64,000 nt of DNA from Dehalobacter sp. CP (GTDB lineage Bacteria > Bacillota_B > Desulfitobacteriia > Desulfitobacteriales > Syntrophobotulaceae), in contig VMEE01000061.1 of assembly GCA_009910795.1 (NCBI GenBank), positions 1 through 64,000 on the forward strand, written 5' to 3'. Shown here piece by piece: positions 35,566 to 44,529 of this stretch. Both the position numbers and the translations under genes were made by a program. The notes beneath the pieces are model-generated. The model worked only from the letters and a program-made list of their open reading frames with translations, did not search any database and was not told where the DNA came from. Positions within the stretch are counted from its first letter, which is position 1. The number at the start of each line of letters is the position of its first letter.

Positions 35566-35594
35566 ATTTTAACTTATTCCATAAATATTGTAAA
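35566..35594 (-). promoter_or_regulatory. Promoter of rpsO-pnp
   Basis: On the minus strand TTTACA (35589-35594), 17 bases, TAAAAT (35566-35571), overlapping the last codons of ribF. The ~80-base leader contains a GACG...CGTC hairpin that could be an S15 autoregulatory site, which is not provable here. Confidence 0.65.
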
Positions 35595-36518
35595 GTTTTG
35601 TTTTTGCAGCTTTTGTTTTGCCGCTTCCATGTCTTTGCCGAGTTGCTCTGTGATTTCCTTGACTCCGCTGAATTTTTTCTCAGCGCGCAGTCTGACCTGA
35701 ATATCTATAAATAAGTCCTTCCGATATAAATCTCCGTGAAAATCAAAAAAATGAATCTCAATGGTCTTCTCCTGGCCGGTTTTAAAGGTCGGTACAATCC
35801 CGATGTTCATTATCCCGCCGTAGATCCTGCCGTCAATTTTTGCAGTAACAGCATACACACCATTTTTCGGGATTAGCAAGTCCTCATGCGTCTCTATGTT
35901 GGCTGTCGGAAATCCAATATCCCTACCCCGCCCGTCACCGTGAACCACCGTTCCGATAATCGTAGGTGCACGTCCCATCATCGCCTTGGCCAGATCGATA
36001 TCCCCGTTCAGAAGTGCACGTCTGATTTCGGTCGAAGAGATCACTCTGTCGTCAAGCATCTGGGCTTGGACAACACTTACCCCAAAATTATAAGTTTCAC
36101 CAAACTTTTCGAGGTCGCCAGGTTTTCCTTTGCCATGACAGCCGAAGGAGTAGTTGAAGCCAACGGTAACATGAACGGCTCCGATCTTCAGCAGAATATT
36201 TTCAACGAATTCCTGTGGTGTTGTCTCGGCAAATTTCGGAGAGAAAGGCAATAAGAACACTTTGTCTACGCCAAATTTTTCAAATAGCATGATTTTCTCA
36301 TCCTTGCCGGTAATCAATTCCAGTTTTCTATCTGGATGAAGTACTTTCAGTGGATGGGGATCAAAAAGCAAAACTGAAAACAATGTCTTCAGTGAACGTG
36401 CTTTCTCCAAGCCGTGCTTCAACAGCTCCTGATGTCCGAGGTGTATACCGTCAAAATTCCCCAGAGCAAGCACAGTCGGCTCAAATTTGTGTCCCGGAAT
36501 CAAAGTGCAAACTTCCAA
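35574..36518 (-). CDS. ribF: Bifunctional riboflavin kinase/FAD synthetase, 314 aa
   Basis: Makes FMN then FAD. The N-terminal nucleotidyltransferase has LALGNFDGIHLGHQELL and VTVGFNYSFGCHGKGKPGDLE. The C-terminal flavokinase has GDGRGRDIGFPTANIE and KNGVYAV. Length is normal. TTG start close behind a GGTAAAGG site. Located between truB and rpsO as in Bacillus. Confidence 0.95.
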   Translation of the reverse strand: MEVCTLIPGHKFEPTVLALGNFDGIHLGHQELLKHGLEKARSLKTLFSVLLFDPHPLKVLHPDRKLELITGKDEKIMLFEKFGVDKVFLLPFSPKFAETTPQEFVENILLKIGAVHVTVGFNYSFGCHGKGKPGDLEKFGETYNFGVSVVQAQMLDDRVISSTEIRRALLNGDIDLAKAMMGRAPTIIGTVVHGDGRGRDIGFPTANIETHEDLLIPKNGVYAVTAKIDGRIYGGIMNIGIVPTFKTGQEKTIEIHFFDFHGDLYRKDLFIDIQVRLRAEKKFSGVKEITEQLGKDMEAAKQKLQKQNFTIFME

Positions 36519-36552
36519 AAACCTTTACCCCCTAGTACCTCTTTAACCTTTG

Positions 36553-37437
36553 CTAACCCATCACCTTATTGGGGCATAAACATCCGTTTTCCCAATTCCC
36601 TATGCCAATAAAACGTCCCTCACAAAATACCTGAACAGGAAGCTGTTCCCCGTACACTTCAGCATCAACAAGATCCCCTCCGGTAGAAAGCCCGTTTCGG
36701 AAAGCGGCAAGCCGATAGGCCGGTATACTTGCCTTTGGCAGTGTGAGTCCCCATTCCGGAGCCAGGAGCATGTGTTCATCGCCGTCGGCAAGCGCCTGGT
36801 CAATCTCTTCCAGTGTGTAGGTGGAATCCAGCGTAAACTTGCCTGCGCTTAATCTGAGCAAAAAGGACATATGTGCACCGCAGCCCAGGGCAGCGCCAAT
36901 ATCGTGACATAAAGTGCGTATATACGTTCCTTTGGAGCATTCCACATCAAATAGAACTCTTGGAAACGTCTCTTCATGCCATTCCACCAGATCCAGCCGC
37001 TTGATCTCAACCTGTCTTTTTTCTCTTGCAACATCGATCCCCTGGCGGGCATATTCGTACAGATGCCTGCCATTCTTTCTGACAGCGGAATACATGGGCG
37101 GTTCCTGTTCAATGACACCAAGAAAATTCTCCAGTTTATTTGCAAATTGCGCTCGTGATACTATAGGAACAATCCTCGATAGTTCCTGTCCGAAAGCATC
37201 CTGCGTATCTGTCGTGATTCCGAGTGTAATCTCAGCTCTATAACTTTTCCCCTGGTCACTGTGGTATTCTGCCAGCCGCGTTGCCTTGCCAAGGCAAATC
37301 GGAAGCACCCCGGCAGCTCCGGGATCCAGCGTCCCAATATGGCCTGCCTTGCCGGCTTTTGTTTTTCGAAGCAGCCACCTAACAACGTCTGTGGAGGTCA
37401 TTCCAACAGGTTTTAAAACATTAATGATCCCGTCCAA
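36553..37437 (-). CDS. truB: tRNA pseudouridine(55) synthase, 294 aa
   Basis: Modifies U55 in the T loop. MDGIINVLKPVGMTSTDVV and KAGHIGTLDPGAAGVLPICLG (catalytic Asp) are the hallmark motifs, with the C-terminal PUA-like region present. TTG start after GAGGAGG. It overlaps nrnA by 17 bases. Confidence 0.96.
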   Translation of the reverse strand: MDGIINVLKPVGMTSTDVVRWLLRKTKAGKAGHIGTLDPGAAGVLPICLGKATRLAEYHSDQGKSYRAEITLGITTDTQDAFGQELSRIVPIVSRAQFANKLENFLGVIEQEPPMYSAVRKNGRHLYEYARQGIDVAREKRQVEIKRLDLVEWHEETFPRVLFDVECSKGTYIRTLCHDIGAALGCGAHMSFLLRLSAGKFTLDSTYTLEEIDQALADGDEHMLLAPEWGLTLPKASIPAYRLAAFRNGLSTGGDLVDAEVYGEQLPVQVFCEGRFIGIGNWENGCLCPNKVMG

Positions 37438-38416
37438 CGTTCAGGGCCTCCTCAAGTGCGGATACAATCATTTGCCTGGCTTGACCCATTGTTCCATTAA
37501 TAGAACAGCCTGATGCCCGCCGGTGTCCGCCTCCGCCGAACCGGCTCGCAACTTGATTTACATCAAGCCAGGTATTGGACCGGAAACTGACTTTGATTTC
37601 ATCTGGGGCAATTTCTTTTAACAGCGCAGCAGCTTCCACCTTTTCGATATTGCGTGCATAGTTCACCAAGCCTTCACTCAAGCTCTCATCTGCACCTGTT
37701 TCTTCAAAGTCTTCTCTGGTCAGAACAATGACAGCCATCGTTCCCTGCTGATGAAGTTCCAGGTTCGTCAGCGCTTTTTGCAGCAGTTTGGTCTGAGCCA
37801 GGCTTTTCTGTTCAAACAGTATATTGTTGATCTGAACAAGATCAAGGCCTGTTTTGAGTAATTCCGCAGCAATCCTGAAGCTTTCGACTGTGGTATTGCT
37901 GTAGCTGAACCTGCCTGTATCCGTGATAATCGCAGTATAGAGATTCTCTGCAATTTCCTTGGTCATGGAAACTCCCATTTCACCCAGCAGGTGAAAAATC
38001 ATTTCACCTGTGGCGGCTGCACCGGCGTCAATCCAATTAACCGTACCAAAACCGTTATTGGAAATATGATGATCAATGTTAATCACCGTTTTCCCCTGAA
38101 GGAACTCCGGGCAAAGACCGCTGTACGCCCTTTCCGCTTCAGCGCAGTCAATAAAAATAAGGGTTTCTGGAAACTCTTCTGGAGGCAGAACAGAACATAT
38201 CTTGTCCACACCCGGAAGAAACTTCAAATTTACCGGCAGAAACCCAGGATTATAATAACATATTTTTTTGTTCAGACTTTCTAAGGCAATCCCCAAAGCA
38301 AGCATTGAACCAATGCAGTCCCCATCCGGGGATATATGCGTAAGCAGTGCAGCCTCGGAGATTGTATCCAATTTTTTAGCCAGTTCTGAGATCACCTTAT
38401 TCGTCGTCTTGTCCAT
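37421..38416 (-). CDS. nrnA: DHH-family bifunctional oligoribonuclease/pAp phosphatase, 331 aa
   Basis: Degrades nanoRNAs and pAp. DHH motifs: HISPDGDCIGSMLALG (motif I), FIDCAEAER (II), NIDHHISNNGFG (III), TDTGRFSYSNTT (IV). The C-terminal DHHA1 domain has RFGGGGHRRASGC. The ATG at 38416 follows AAAGGTG by nine bases; an in-frame upstream extension would run deeply into rbfA. It overlaps the rbfA 3' end by 20 bases, indicating coupling. Confidence 0.93.
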   Translation of the reverse strand: MDKTTNKVISELAKKLDTISEAALLTHISPDGDCIGSMLALGIALESLNKKICYYNPGFLPVNLKFLPGVDKICSVLPPEEFPETLIFIDCAEAERAYSGLCPEFLQGKTVINIDHHISNNGFGTVNWIDAGAAATGEMIFHLLGEMGVSMTKEIAENLYTAIITDTGRFSYSNTTVESFRIAAELLKTGLDLVQINNILFEQKSLAQTKLLQKALTNLELHQQGTMAVIVLTREDFEETGADESLSEGLVNYARNIEKVEAAALLKEIAPDEIKVSFRSNTWLDVNQVASRFGGGGHRRASGCSINGTMGQARQMIVSALEEALNVGRDH

Positions 38417-38771
38417 CGCTGGATTCACCTTTCGCGCCAACCTCACGAAGCAGCTTGGAAATATGGGCGCCATGTTCAATAGACTGATCATACTTGAAAG
38501 TGATCTCGGGAAAATAGCGCAGGCTGATGATTTTACCCAGTTCGCTGCGCAGATATCCGGATGCTTTATTTAAAACATCCAAACTGCTTTTCATTTCTTC
38601 TTCTGTTCCCAATACGCTGACGAATATTTTGGCATGCCGCAAATCGTCAGCTACCTCCACATCCGTGACGGTCACGAATCCAAGCCGCGGATCTTTGATA
38701 TCCTCCCGGATCATCTGTGCCACTTCTGCTTTGATCGATTCTGCCAGGCGAAAAGCCCTGTGTTTAGCCAT
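38397..38771 (-). CDS. rbfA: Ribosome-binding factor A, 124 aa
   Basis: KH-fold factor for 30S maturation and cold adaptation. The N terminus HRAFRLAESIKAEVAQMIREDIKDPRLGFVTVTDVEVADDLRHAKIFVSVLG is canonical. Normal length with a short acidic C-terminal tail. Placed after infB as in most bacteria. Confidence 0.96.
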   Translation of the reverse strand: MAKHRAFRLAESIKAEVAQMIREDIKDPRLGFVTVTDVEVADDLRHAKIFVSVLGTEEEMKSSLDVLNKASGYLRSELGKIISLRYFPEITFKYDQSIEHGAHISKLLREVGAKGESSDGQDDE

Positions 38772-38793
38772 TCAGAAAACCTCCAATGCTGGT

Positions 38794-41718
38794 CTAGAGC
38801 TCTCTTTTAACTTCCTCCATCGTAAAGGCTTCCAAGATATCTCCTTCTTTAAGATCATTGAAGTTCTTTAAGCCAATCCCGCATTCGTATCCTTCCGCAA
38901 CTTCCTTGGCATCATCCTTGAAACGTCTCAGAGATTCCAGGTCTCCCTCGTGAACGACAATTCCATCTCTGATTACCCTGATCTTATCCGACCGATGAAT
39001 CTTGCCGTCGGTTATATAGCTTCCAGCAACAGTTCCAGCCTTTGGCACCTTGAAAATCTGACGGACTTCCGCTTTACCCTGTATGACTTCCTTGAAGGTA
39101 GGTTCGAGCAGGCCCTCCATCGCTGCCTTAATGTCATCAATCGCATCATAGATGACTCTGTACATCCTGATGTCCACACCCTGGAGTTCTGCTGTCGATT
39201 TTGTGTTGGAATCATGTCTGACATTAAAGCCAATAATGATCGCATTGGAAGCAGCAGCGAGCATCACGTCAGATTCACTGATCGCACCGACTCCGCCGTG
39301 AATGATGTTTACACGTACTTCCGAGGTCGTCAGCTTGGCCAGAGACTGCTTAATAGCTTCGACAGAGCCCTGAACGTCAGCTTTAATAATGATATTCAAA
39401 TCTTTGACTTCGCCTTCTTTGATCTTATCGAAAAGATCATCAAGGCTAATCCTGGATTTTTGTTTAACTTCTTCCGCTTTTTTCTCATCCATTCTGGCTT
39501 CGGTAACGCTGCGGGCGAGTTTCTCATCGTTAACAACGTTGAAGATTTCTCCCGCCGGCGGAACTTCAGACAATCCCTGAACCTCCACAGGCATGGAAGG
39601 TCCCGCTTTTTTTACTCTGCGGCCTTTGTCGTCAACCATCCCCCTGATCCTACCAAAAGAATGCCCGGCAACAATAATGTCACCGATATTCAGCGTACCT
39701 TTGGATACCAGGACAGTTGCTACAGGCCCCTTGCCTTTATCGAGCTTCGCTTCAATAACGGTTCCGGTTGCCTTCCGGTTCGGATTAGCTTTCAGATCTT
39801 TCATCTCTGCAACAAGCAGGACCATTTCCAGCAGAGTGTCAATGTTGAGTCTAGCTTTGGCTGAGACCGGTACCGTGATCGTATCCCCGCCCCATTCTTC
39901 AACAACTAAGCCGTACTCAGTCAATTCCTGTTTGACACGGTCCGGATTGGCATTTTCTTTATCAATTTTATTGATAGCAACAATGATGGGTACATTGGCC
40001 GCTTTGGCATGGTTGATCGCTTCCACGGTCTGGGGCATGACACCATCATCCGCAGCAACAACCAGTATGGCAATATCTGTGACCTGGGCCCCTCTCGCTC
40101 TCATGGCTGTAAAAGCCTCGTGACCAGGAGTATCCAGGAAAGTAATTTTTTGATTTTTAATTTCTACCTGATAAGCACCGATATGCTGCGTAATCCCGCC
40201 AGCTTCGGATGCGGTGACATTGGCGGAACGAATCGCATCGAGCAAAGATGTTTTTCCGTGGTCGACGTGGCCCATGACCGTGACAACCGGAGGACGGAAT
40301 TTGAGCGTGGACGCATCATCTTCTACTTCCTCAATGACTGCCATGGATTTTTCGGCTCTAACCTCAAGCGTCATGCCCATTTCAGTAGCGACAATCGTTG
40401 CTGTATCAGCATCAATTTCCTGATTGATGGTCGCCATAACACCAAGCTTCATTAATTCCTTGATGACTTCTCCGGCTTTGCGGCTCATTCTGAGCGCCAG
40501 TTCCTGAACTGACAAGGACTCAGGAATAATAATATGCTTGGGAACCACTTCTTTAACCATCTTATTGAGTTGGTTCCGGTTTGGTTGACTCCGGTCATTT
40601 TTTCTTAAGATGGAAGAAAAATCTTTTTCATCATTGCGCCGTTTATCAAATAAAAACTCTTTATTCTCGTGGGCTTTCTTTTTCTCCGGTGGCTGGCGTT
40701 TTACCGGCTGCTCGGCGACAGTAAGCTCAACGGATTTTCCTTCGATCTTGATCCTCTGAGTTTGAGGGGCTTTTTTATCTGCTCCCGGACGCTGTCCCTG
40801 GGAAGGTCTTCTTCCGGTGTCGGAGAACGGACGTCCGCCGCCCTGCGGTCTCCGGTCATCACCTGCAGGACGCTGTGATGGACGAAAATCGCCCTGCGGT
40901 CTCGGCGCATACGGCCGGTCTCCGCTCATCGGCGGTCTTGGTCCCGGTGGTCTTTGACCCTGTGGTCTGAATTCACCCGGCGGTCTTTGACCCTGCGGTC
41001 TGAATTCACCCGGTGGTCTTTGACCCTGCGGTCTGAATTCACCTGGCGGTCTTTGGCCCTGCGGTCTGAATTCACCTGGCGGTCTTTGACCCTGCGGTCT
41101 GAATTCACCTGGTGGTCTTTGACCCGGCGGTCTGAATTCACCCGGCGGTCTTTGGCCCTGCGGTCTCATCTCACCTGGCGGTCTTTGACCCTGCGGTCTC
41201 ATCTCACCTGGTGGTCTTTGACCCGGCGGTCTCATCTCGCCTGGCGGTCTTTGACCCTGCGGTCTCTTCACAACTGGCGGACTTTGTGCCTGCGGTGTGT
41301 TGTCAGGTGGCGGTGTGAGTGGCGGCCTGCAGTGTGCTCGTGGGTTACTTTGACCCTGCGGTCTCATCTCACCTGGCGGTCTTTGACCGTGCGGTCTCAT
41401 CTCGCCTGGCGGTCTTTGACCCTGACTTCTTTTGTGACCTTCTGCATCTCTGATGATTTCCGGGGGAATATCTTCTTCGGTCCTTTTTCTGGCAGGGACT
41501 TTTTCCTCAGCCCCGGCAGCCTTAACCGGCTTGCTTGCTTCTTTTTGCTGTGATTCGCCTATCTTGGTCAGCGCTTTTTTAACTTTTTCAACTTCCTCCG
41601 TGGATACCGCACTTAAGTGGTTTTTCACTGGTATCCCAATATCATTAAACTTTTCCATTAAAGCCTTGCTGGATATATTCAATTCTTTAGCCAGTTCGTG
41701 AACTCGAATATTGGTCAC
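38794..41718 (-). CDS. infB: Translation initiation factor IF-2 with proline-rich repeats, 974 aa
   Basis: GTPase that places initiator tRNA on the 30S subunit. An N-terminal helical IF2N module ([23 protein letters not shown]) is followed by a ~250-residue linker rich in Gly-Gln-Arg-Pro-Pro repeats, a second IF2N-like module, then G motifs [17 protein letters not shown] (about residue 480), [16 protein letters not shown] and INKIDK, and the C-terminal domains. GTG at 41718 is chosen because GGGGGTG lies just before it. The linker carries about eleven 11-residue repeats. The catalytic half is normal. Confidence 0.96.
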   Translation of the reverse strand: MTNIRVHELAKELNISSKALMEKFNDIGIPVKNHLSAVSTEEVEKVKKALTKIGESQQKEASKPVKAAGAEEKVPARKRTEEDIPPEIIRDAEGHKRSQGQRPPGEMRPHGQRPPGEMRPQGQSNPRAHCRPPLTPPPDNTPQAQSPPVVKRPQGQRPPGEMRPPGQRPPGEMRPQGQRPPGEMRPQGQRPPGEFRPPGQRPPGEFRPQGQRPPGEFRPQGQRPPGEFRPQGQRPPGEFRPQGQRPPGEFRPQGQRPPGPRPPMSGDRPYAPRPQGDFRPSQRPAGDDRRPQGGGRPFSDTGRRPSQGQRPGADKKAPQTQRIKIEGKSVELTVAEQPVKRQPPEKKKAHENKEFLFDKRRNDEKDFSSILRKNDRSQPNRNQLNKMVKEVVPKHIIIPESLSVQELALRMSRKAGEVIKELMKLGVMATINQEIDADTATIVATEMGMTLEVRAEKSMAVIEEVEDDASTLKFRPPVVTVMGHVDHGKTSLLDAIRSANVTASEAGGITQHIGAYQVEIKNQKITFLDTPGHEAFTAMRARGAQVTDIAILVVAADDGVMPQTVEAINHAKAANVPIIVAINKIDKENANPDRVKQELTEYGLVVEEWGGDTITVPVSAKARLNIDTLLEMVLLVAEMKDLKANPNRKATGTVIEAKLDKGKGPVATVLVSKGTLNIGDIIVAGHSFGRIRGMVDDKGRRVKKAGPSMPVEVQGLSEVPPAGEIFNVVNDEKLARSVTEARMDEKKAEEVKQKSRISLDDLFDKIKEGEVKDLNIIIKADVQGSVEAIKQSLAKLTTSEVRVNIIHGGVGAISESDVMLAAASNAIIIGFNVRHDSNTKSTAELQGVDIRMYRVIYDAIDDIKAAMEGLLEPTFKEVIQGKAEVRQIFKVPKAGTVAGSYITDGKIHRSDKIRVIRDGIVVHEGDLESLRRFKDDAKEVAEGYECGIGLKNFNDLKEGDILEAFTMEEVKREL
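40965..41262. repeat. 33-bp coding minisatellite inside infB
   Basis: Nine tandem 33-base units, each encoding GQRPPGE(F/M)RP(Q/P); six F-type are followed on the plus strand by three M-type. Two more units lie at about 41355-41420, separated by a diverged ~80-base stretch. Units differ at a few third positions, so expansion is not entirely recent. Confidence 0.85.
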
Positions 41719-41793
41719 ATTGTCACCCCCCAAAAACGAAAATAGAAATATAACCTTTCAACTCCTTATCTCTTACTGGGGACATAAAAACTT

Positions 41794-42111
41794 TTAAACC
41801 CGCTCATTTTCAGGTGTGTCCCCCAACCTGATGATTGCTTTGGCGAAACCGTCATCCATAATCAGTATAAGTGCTCTTGGTGATAATCCGACAGCCGTCC
41901 CGAGTTCTTGTTTCGTGCTGCAGATCATAACTGGAATATGAAGATCATCGGCCCATTGCGTGTACTTGGTGATAGAGCCCGGTGAATCTTCTGCAATAAT
42001 CAATAACGAGCCCTTTTGTTTTTTTAAGAACGCTTCAACCTGTGATTCTCCGGAAGAAATTTTCCCGGCTCTCCTTGCCATTCCAAGCAATGATAATATT
42101 TTTGGTGTCAA
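41794..42111 (-). CDS. rplGA: YlxQ, L7Ae-family RNA-binding protein, 105 aa
   Basis: K-turn RNA-binding protein of the L7Ae/L30e/YlxQ group: ILSLLGMARRAGKISSGESQVEAFLKK and LLIIAEDSPGS are the conserved features. TTG start overlapping the ylxR stop by four bases. Same position as in the Bacillus rimP-nusA-ylxR-ylxQ-infB-rbfA operon. Confidence 0.9.
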   Translation of the reverse strand: MTPKILSLLGMARRAGKISSGESQVEAFLKKQKGSLLIIAEDSPGSITKYTQWADDLHIPVMICSTKQELGTAVGLSPRALILIMDDGFAKAIIRLGDTPENERV

Positions 42112-42374
42112 GAAGAATTCATCTGCCTTTCAATTTCGGCCAGCATCTCTTTGGTCGGTTTGATGCCAAAAGTTTTTTCAAAACGGTTTTGTTTCAGAGC
42201 TTTTATCAGACAATCTGGACACTGGCAAAGGTAAGCTCCACGCCCATTTTTCTTGGAAGAAGGATCAAATTCCAATACTCCCTCAGGTGTTTTTACGATT
42301 CTCAATAATTCTTTTTTTGGTTTCATTTCCTGGCAGCCAAGACACATGCGCAGAGGGATTTTTCGTACCTTCAT
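42108..42374 (-). CDS. rnpM: YlxR (DUF448) RNA-binding protein, 88 aa
   Basis: Small protein of the YlxR family, reported to modulate RNase P in Bacillus. RMCLGCQEMKPKKELLRIVKTPEG and KNGRGAYLC are the two family motifs, and four cysteines (CLGC, CQC, C) are spread through the protein. Between nusA and ylxQ, overlapping the latter. Confidence 0.92.
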   Translation of the reverse strand: MKVRKIPLRMCLGCQEMKPKKELLRIVKTPEGVLEFDPSSKKNGRGAYLCQCPDCLIKALKQNRFEKTFGIKPTKEMLAEIERQMNSS

Positions 42375-42412
42375 TTTCTCACCTTTCAGGAATTACTTTT
42401 GGTCACTGAAGC

Positions 42413-43885
42413 CTATTTTTTCTTGCTTGAAGACTTGGCCTTTTTCTTGGGTTTCTCTGCTTCCTGCTGTTCATCTGCTTGGGAAGCTTCATCAGCAGGT
42501 GATTCTAATTCTGAATAAGAAACATCAGCATCACTGTCTTCATTTCGGGCATTTTCATCGCCGTCATATTCTGCAGATTCATCGTATTCATCGTAGTATT
42601 GGCTGTCCTCGTCCTCCTGATAACTCCCGTCATCATATTCATCGTATCCTTCTTCTGTGTAGTCCTGATAGCCTTCATCATATTCCTGATATTCTTCTTC
42701 AGATTCTTCATACTCGCCTTCTACATAATCGCCGTAGGGTTCGTCTTCATAATCTGTATATTCTCCTTCTTCATAGGGTTCATACGCCTGTTCATAGTAT
42801 TCACTCTCATACTCTTCATCCTGATAGCCGTCTTCCGGGATCAAATTCTGAGCGAGCGCCTGCGTTTCGTTCTTAATATCGATTTTCCAGCCGGTCAGCT
42901 TTGCGGCCAGTCTGGCGTTCTGTCCTTCTTTCCCGATAGCGAGTGATAATTGATAGTCCGGCACGACCACCAACGTCACCTTGTCTTCATACCGCGGATA
43001 AACGCCCAGGACTCTGGCCGGGGAAAGCGCATTGGAGACAAAATCAATCGGATCAGCCGACCAGTTGATGATGTCCATTTTTTCGCCTTTCAGTTCATTC
43101 ACGATATTCTGTACCCTGCTGCCCTTCGGTCCAACACACGCTCCGACCGGATCAACGTTTTTGTCTTTCGAGTAAACTGCAATTTTGGAGCGTGCACCTG
43201 CTTCCCTTGCAACTGCTTTGATTTCTACAATTCCATCGTGAATCTCCGGAACTTCCAGCTCAAACAATCGTTTGATCAGTCCTGGATGGGTGCGGGAAAG
43301 CAAAATTTGGGGGCCTTTGGTCGTTTTCTTCACTTCAACAACATAGGCCTTGATTCTTTCAAAAGGCTGGTAGTTTACTCCGGGATTCTGCTCTGAGGCA
43401 GGCAGTACGGCCTCCACCTTGCCAAGATCCACAATGACGTTACGCTGTTCATAGCGTTGGACAATACCGGTGACAATATCTCCCTCGCGATTAATATATT
43501 CATCGTATATCAATCCGCGTTCAGCCTCGCGTATTCTTTGGACAACAACCTGCTTGGCAGTCTGCGCTGCGATGCGGCCAAAGTCACGCGGGGTGACTTC
43601 AAATTCAACAATATCTTCAGTTGAATAGTTCGGGTCAATTTTTTTAGCTTCTTCTAATGATATTTGGGTGCGTGGATCATCCGCAATTTCCACAACGTTT
43701 TTGCGGGCATATACTTTAATTTCTCCATTCAAGCGGTCTATATGGATCCTTACATTCTGTAAAGAGGAAAAGTTCTTTTTATATGCCGATATCAGAGCAG
43801 CTTCAATCGCTTCAAACAATATCTCTGTCGAAATACCTTTTTCTTTTTCTAATTCGTGAATTGCCTCAATGAACTCCATGTTCAT
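42413..43885 (-). CDS. nusA: Transcription factor NusA with long acidic/tyrosine-rich tail, 490 aa
   Basis: Elongation, pausing and termination factor bound to RNA polymerase. An N-terminal domain (to ~125), S1 (GDIVTGIVQRYEQRNVIVDLGKVEAVLP), KH1 and KH2 (VDPVGACVGPKGSRVQNIVNEL and LAIGKEGQNARLAAKLTGWKIDI) are all present. After residue ~362 comes a ~110-residue run rich in Glu, Tyr, Asp and Gly, then a Lys-rich end (EKPKKKAKSSSKKK). Gram-positive NusA usually ends near residue 370, so this is an added tail. First ATG after AAGGAGG. Confidence 0.95.
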   Translation of the reverse strand: MNMEFIEAIHELEKEKGISTEILFEAIEAALISAYKKNFSSLQNVRIHIDRLNGEIKVYARKNVVEIADDPRTQISLEEAKKIDPNYSTEDIVEFEVTPRDFGRIAAQTAKQVVVQRIREAERGLIYDEYINREGDIVTGIVQRYEQRNVIVDLGKVEAVLPASEQNPGVNYQPFERIKAYVVEVKKTTKGPQILLSRTHPGLIKRLFELEVPEIHDGIVEIKAVAREAGARSKIAVYSKDKNVDPVGACVGPKGSRVQNIVNELKGEKMDIINWSADPIDFVSNALSPARVLGVYPRYEDKVTLVVVPDYQLSLAIGKEGQNARLAAKLTGWKIDIKNETQALAQNLIPEDGYQDEEYESEYYEQAYEPYEEGEYTDYEDEPYGDYVEGEYEESEEEYQEYDEGYQDYTEEGYDEYDDGSYQEDEDSQYYDEYDESAEYDGDENARNEDSDADVSYSELESPADEASQADEQQEAEKPKKKAKSSSKKK

Positions 43886-43912
43886 CTGTCTGAATCCCTC
43901 CTTAAAATCATT

Positions 43913-44371
43913 TTAAAACTCAAAAGTAAGATGGGCCTTTTCAATTAGCGACAAAGGAATGGCAATCTCCCGCCCCTCATATTCTAGGATAACCTGGTCA
44001 TCAGCCAATCCTTTTAAATTTCCGGTAAAGCGGTTGTATCCCTCAAACACTTCTGTCGTATTAATACTGACAAGCTTTCCTGTATATTTGATATAATCTT
44101 CTCTCTTTTTAAGCGGTCTCTCAATTCCGGGAGAAGAGACTTCCAGCATATAGGCCTGGGGGATCGGGTTTTCTTTATCCAGAACCTCATTAATTCGATG
44201 GCTTACCTCGGCACAGTCGTCAATCTCTACTCCGCCTTCCTTATCAATATATAATCGCAGATACCAGTAAGCACCTTCCTTAACATACTCGACATCGACG
44301 AATTCCAGTCCCAGCTCCATTACGAGTGGTTCTGCCAAACTTCTAACTTTGTTTAGAATAGAATTGCTCAT
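43913..44371 (-). CDS. rimP: Ribosome maturation factor RimP, 152 aa
   Basis: 30S assembly factor. LEFVDVEYVKEGAYWYLRLYIDKEGGVEIDDCAEVSHRINEVLD and YMLEVSSPGIERPLKKREDYIKYTGKLV are characteristic. Normal length. First gene of the rimP-nusA-infB operon and follows a promoter plus hairpin. Confidence 0.95.
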   Translation of the reverse strand: MSNSILNKVRSLAEPLVMELGLEFVDVEYVKEGAYWYLRLYIDKEGGVEIDDCAEVSHRINEVLDKENPIPQAYMLEVSSPGIERPLKKREDYIKYTGKLVSINTTEVFEGYNRFTGNLKGLADDQVILEYEGREIAIPLSLIEKAHLTFEF

Positions 44372-44425
44372 CGTATACTCCTTTTAGAGTTAAGCATTTT
44401 TTATTTTTTCATCATACCAAATGAA

Positions 44426-44446
44426 AGAGTGGGTAATCCCCACTCT
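44426..44446 (-). terminator. Leader hairpin/attenuator upstream of rimP-nusA
   Basis: On the minus strand AGAGTGGGG-ATTA-CCCACTCT followed by TTCATTTGG. It lies between the promoter at 44484 and rimP, so it is in the operon leader. The interrupted U tract is like terminators that need NusA. The Bacillus ylxS-nusA leader is known to be autoregulated in this way, so the same is inferred here. Confidence 0.65.
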
Positions 44447-44483
44447 GAACCAAAAATCTGCTTAGAATAAAATTCCTGCTTTT

Positions 44484-44512
44484 ACTATATCATATACTGT
44501 TTCCGTCTGCAA
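44484..44512 (-). promoter_or_regulatory. Promoter of the rimP-nusA-infB operon
   Basis: On the minus strand TTGCAG (44507-44512), 17 bases, TATAGT (44484-44489), in the 158-base gap after polC. Confidence 0.7.
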
Positions 44513-44529
44513 TATTCCTAATGTCCAGT

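Noticed and set aside
40965..41262. Possible CRISPR-like tandem repeat
   Set aside because: Units are contiguous without unique spacers and keep the infB reading frame; it is a coding minisatellite.
40954..41553. 199-codon plus-strand open frame rich in [11 protein letters not shown] repeats
   Set aside because: It is the antisense shadow of the IF-2 repeat array; it has no ribosome site and its repeats mirror the 33-bp units.
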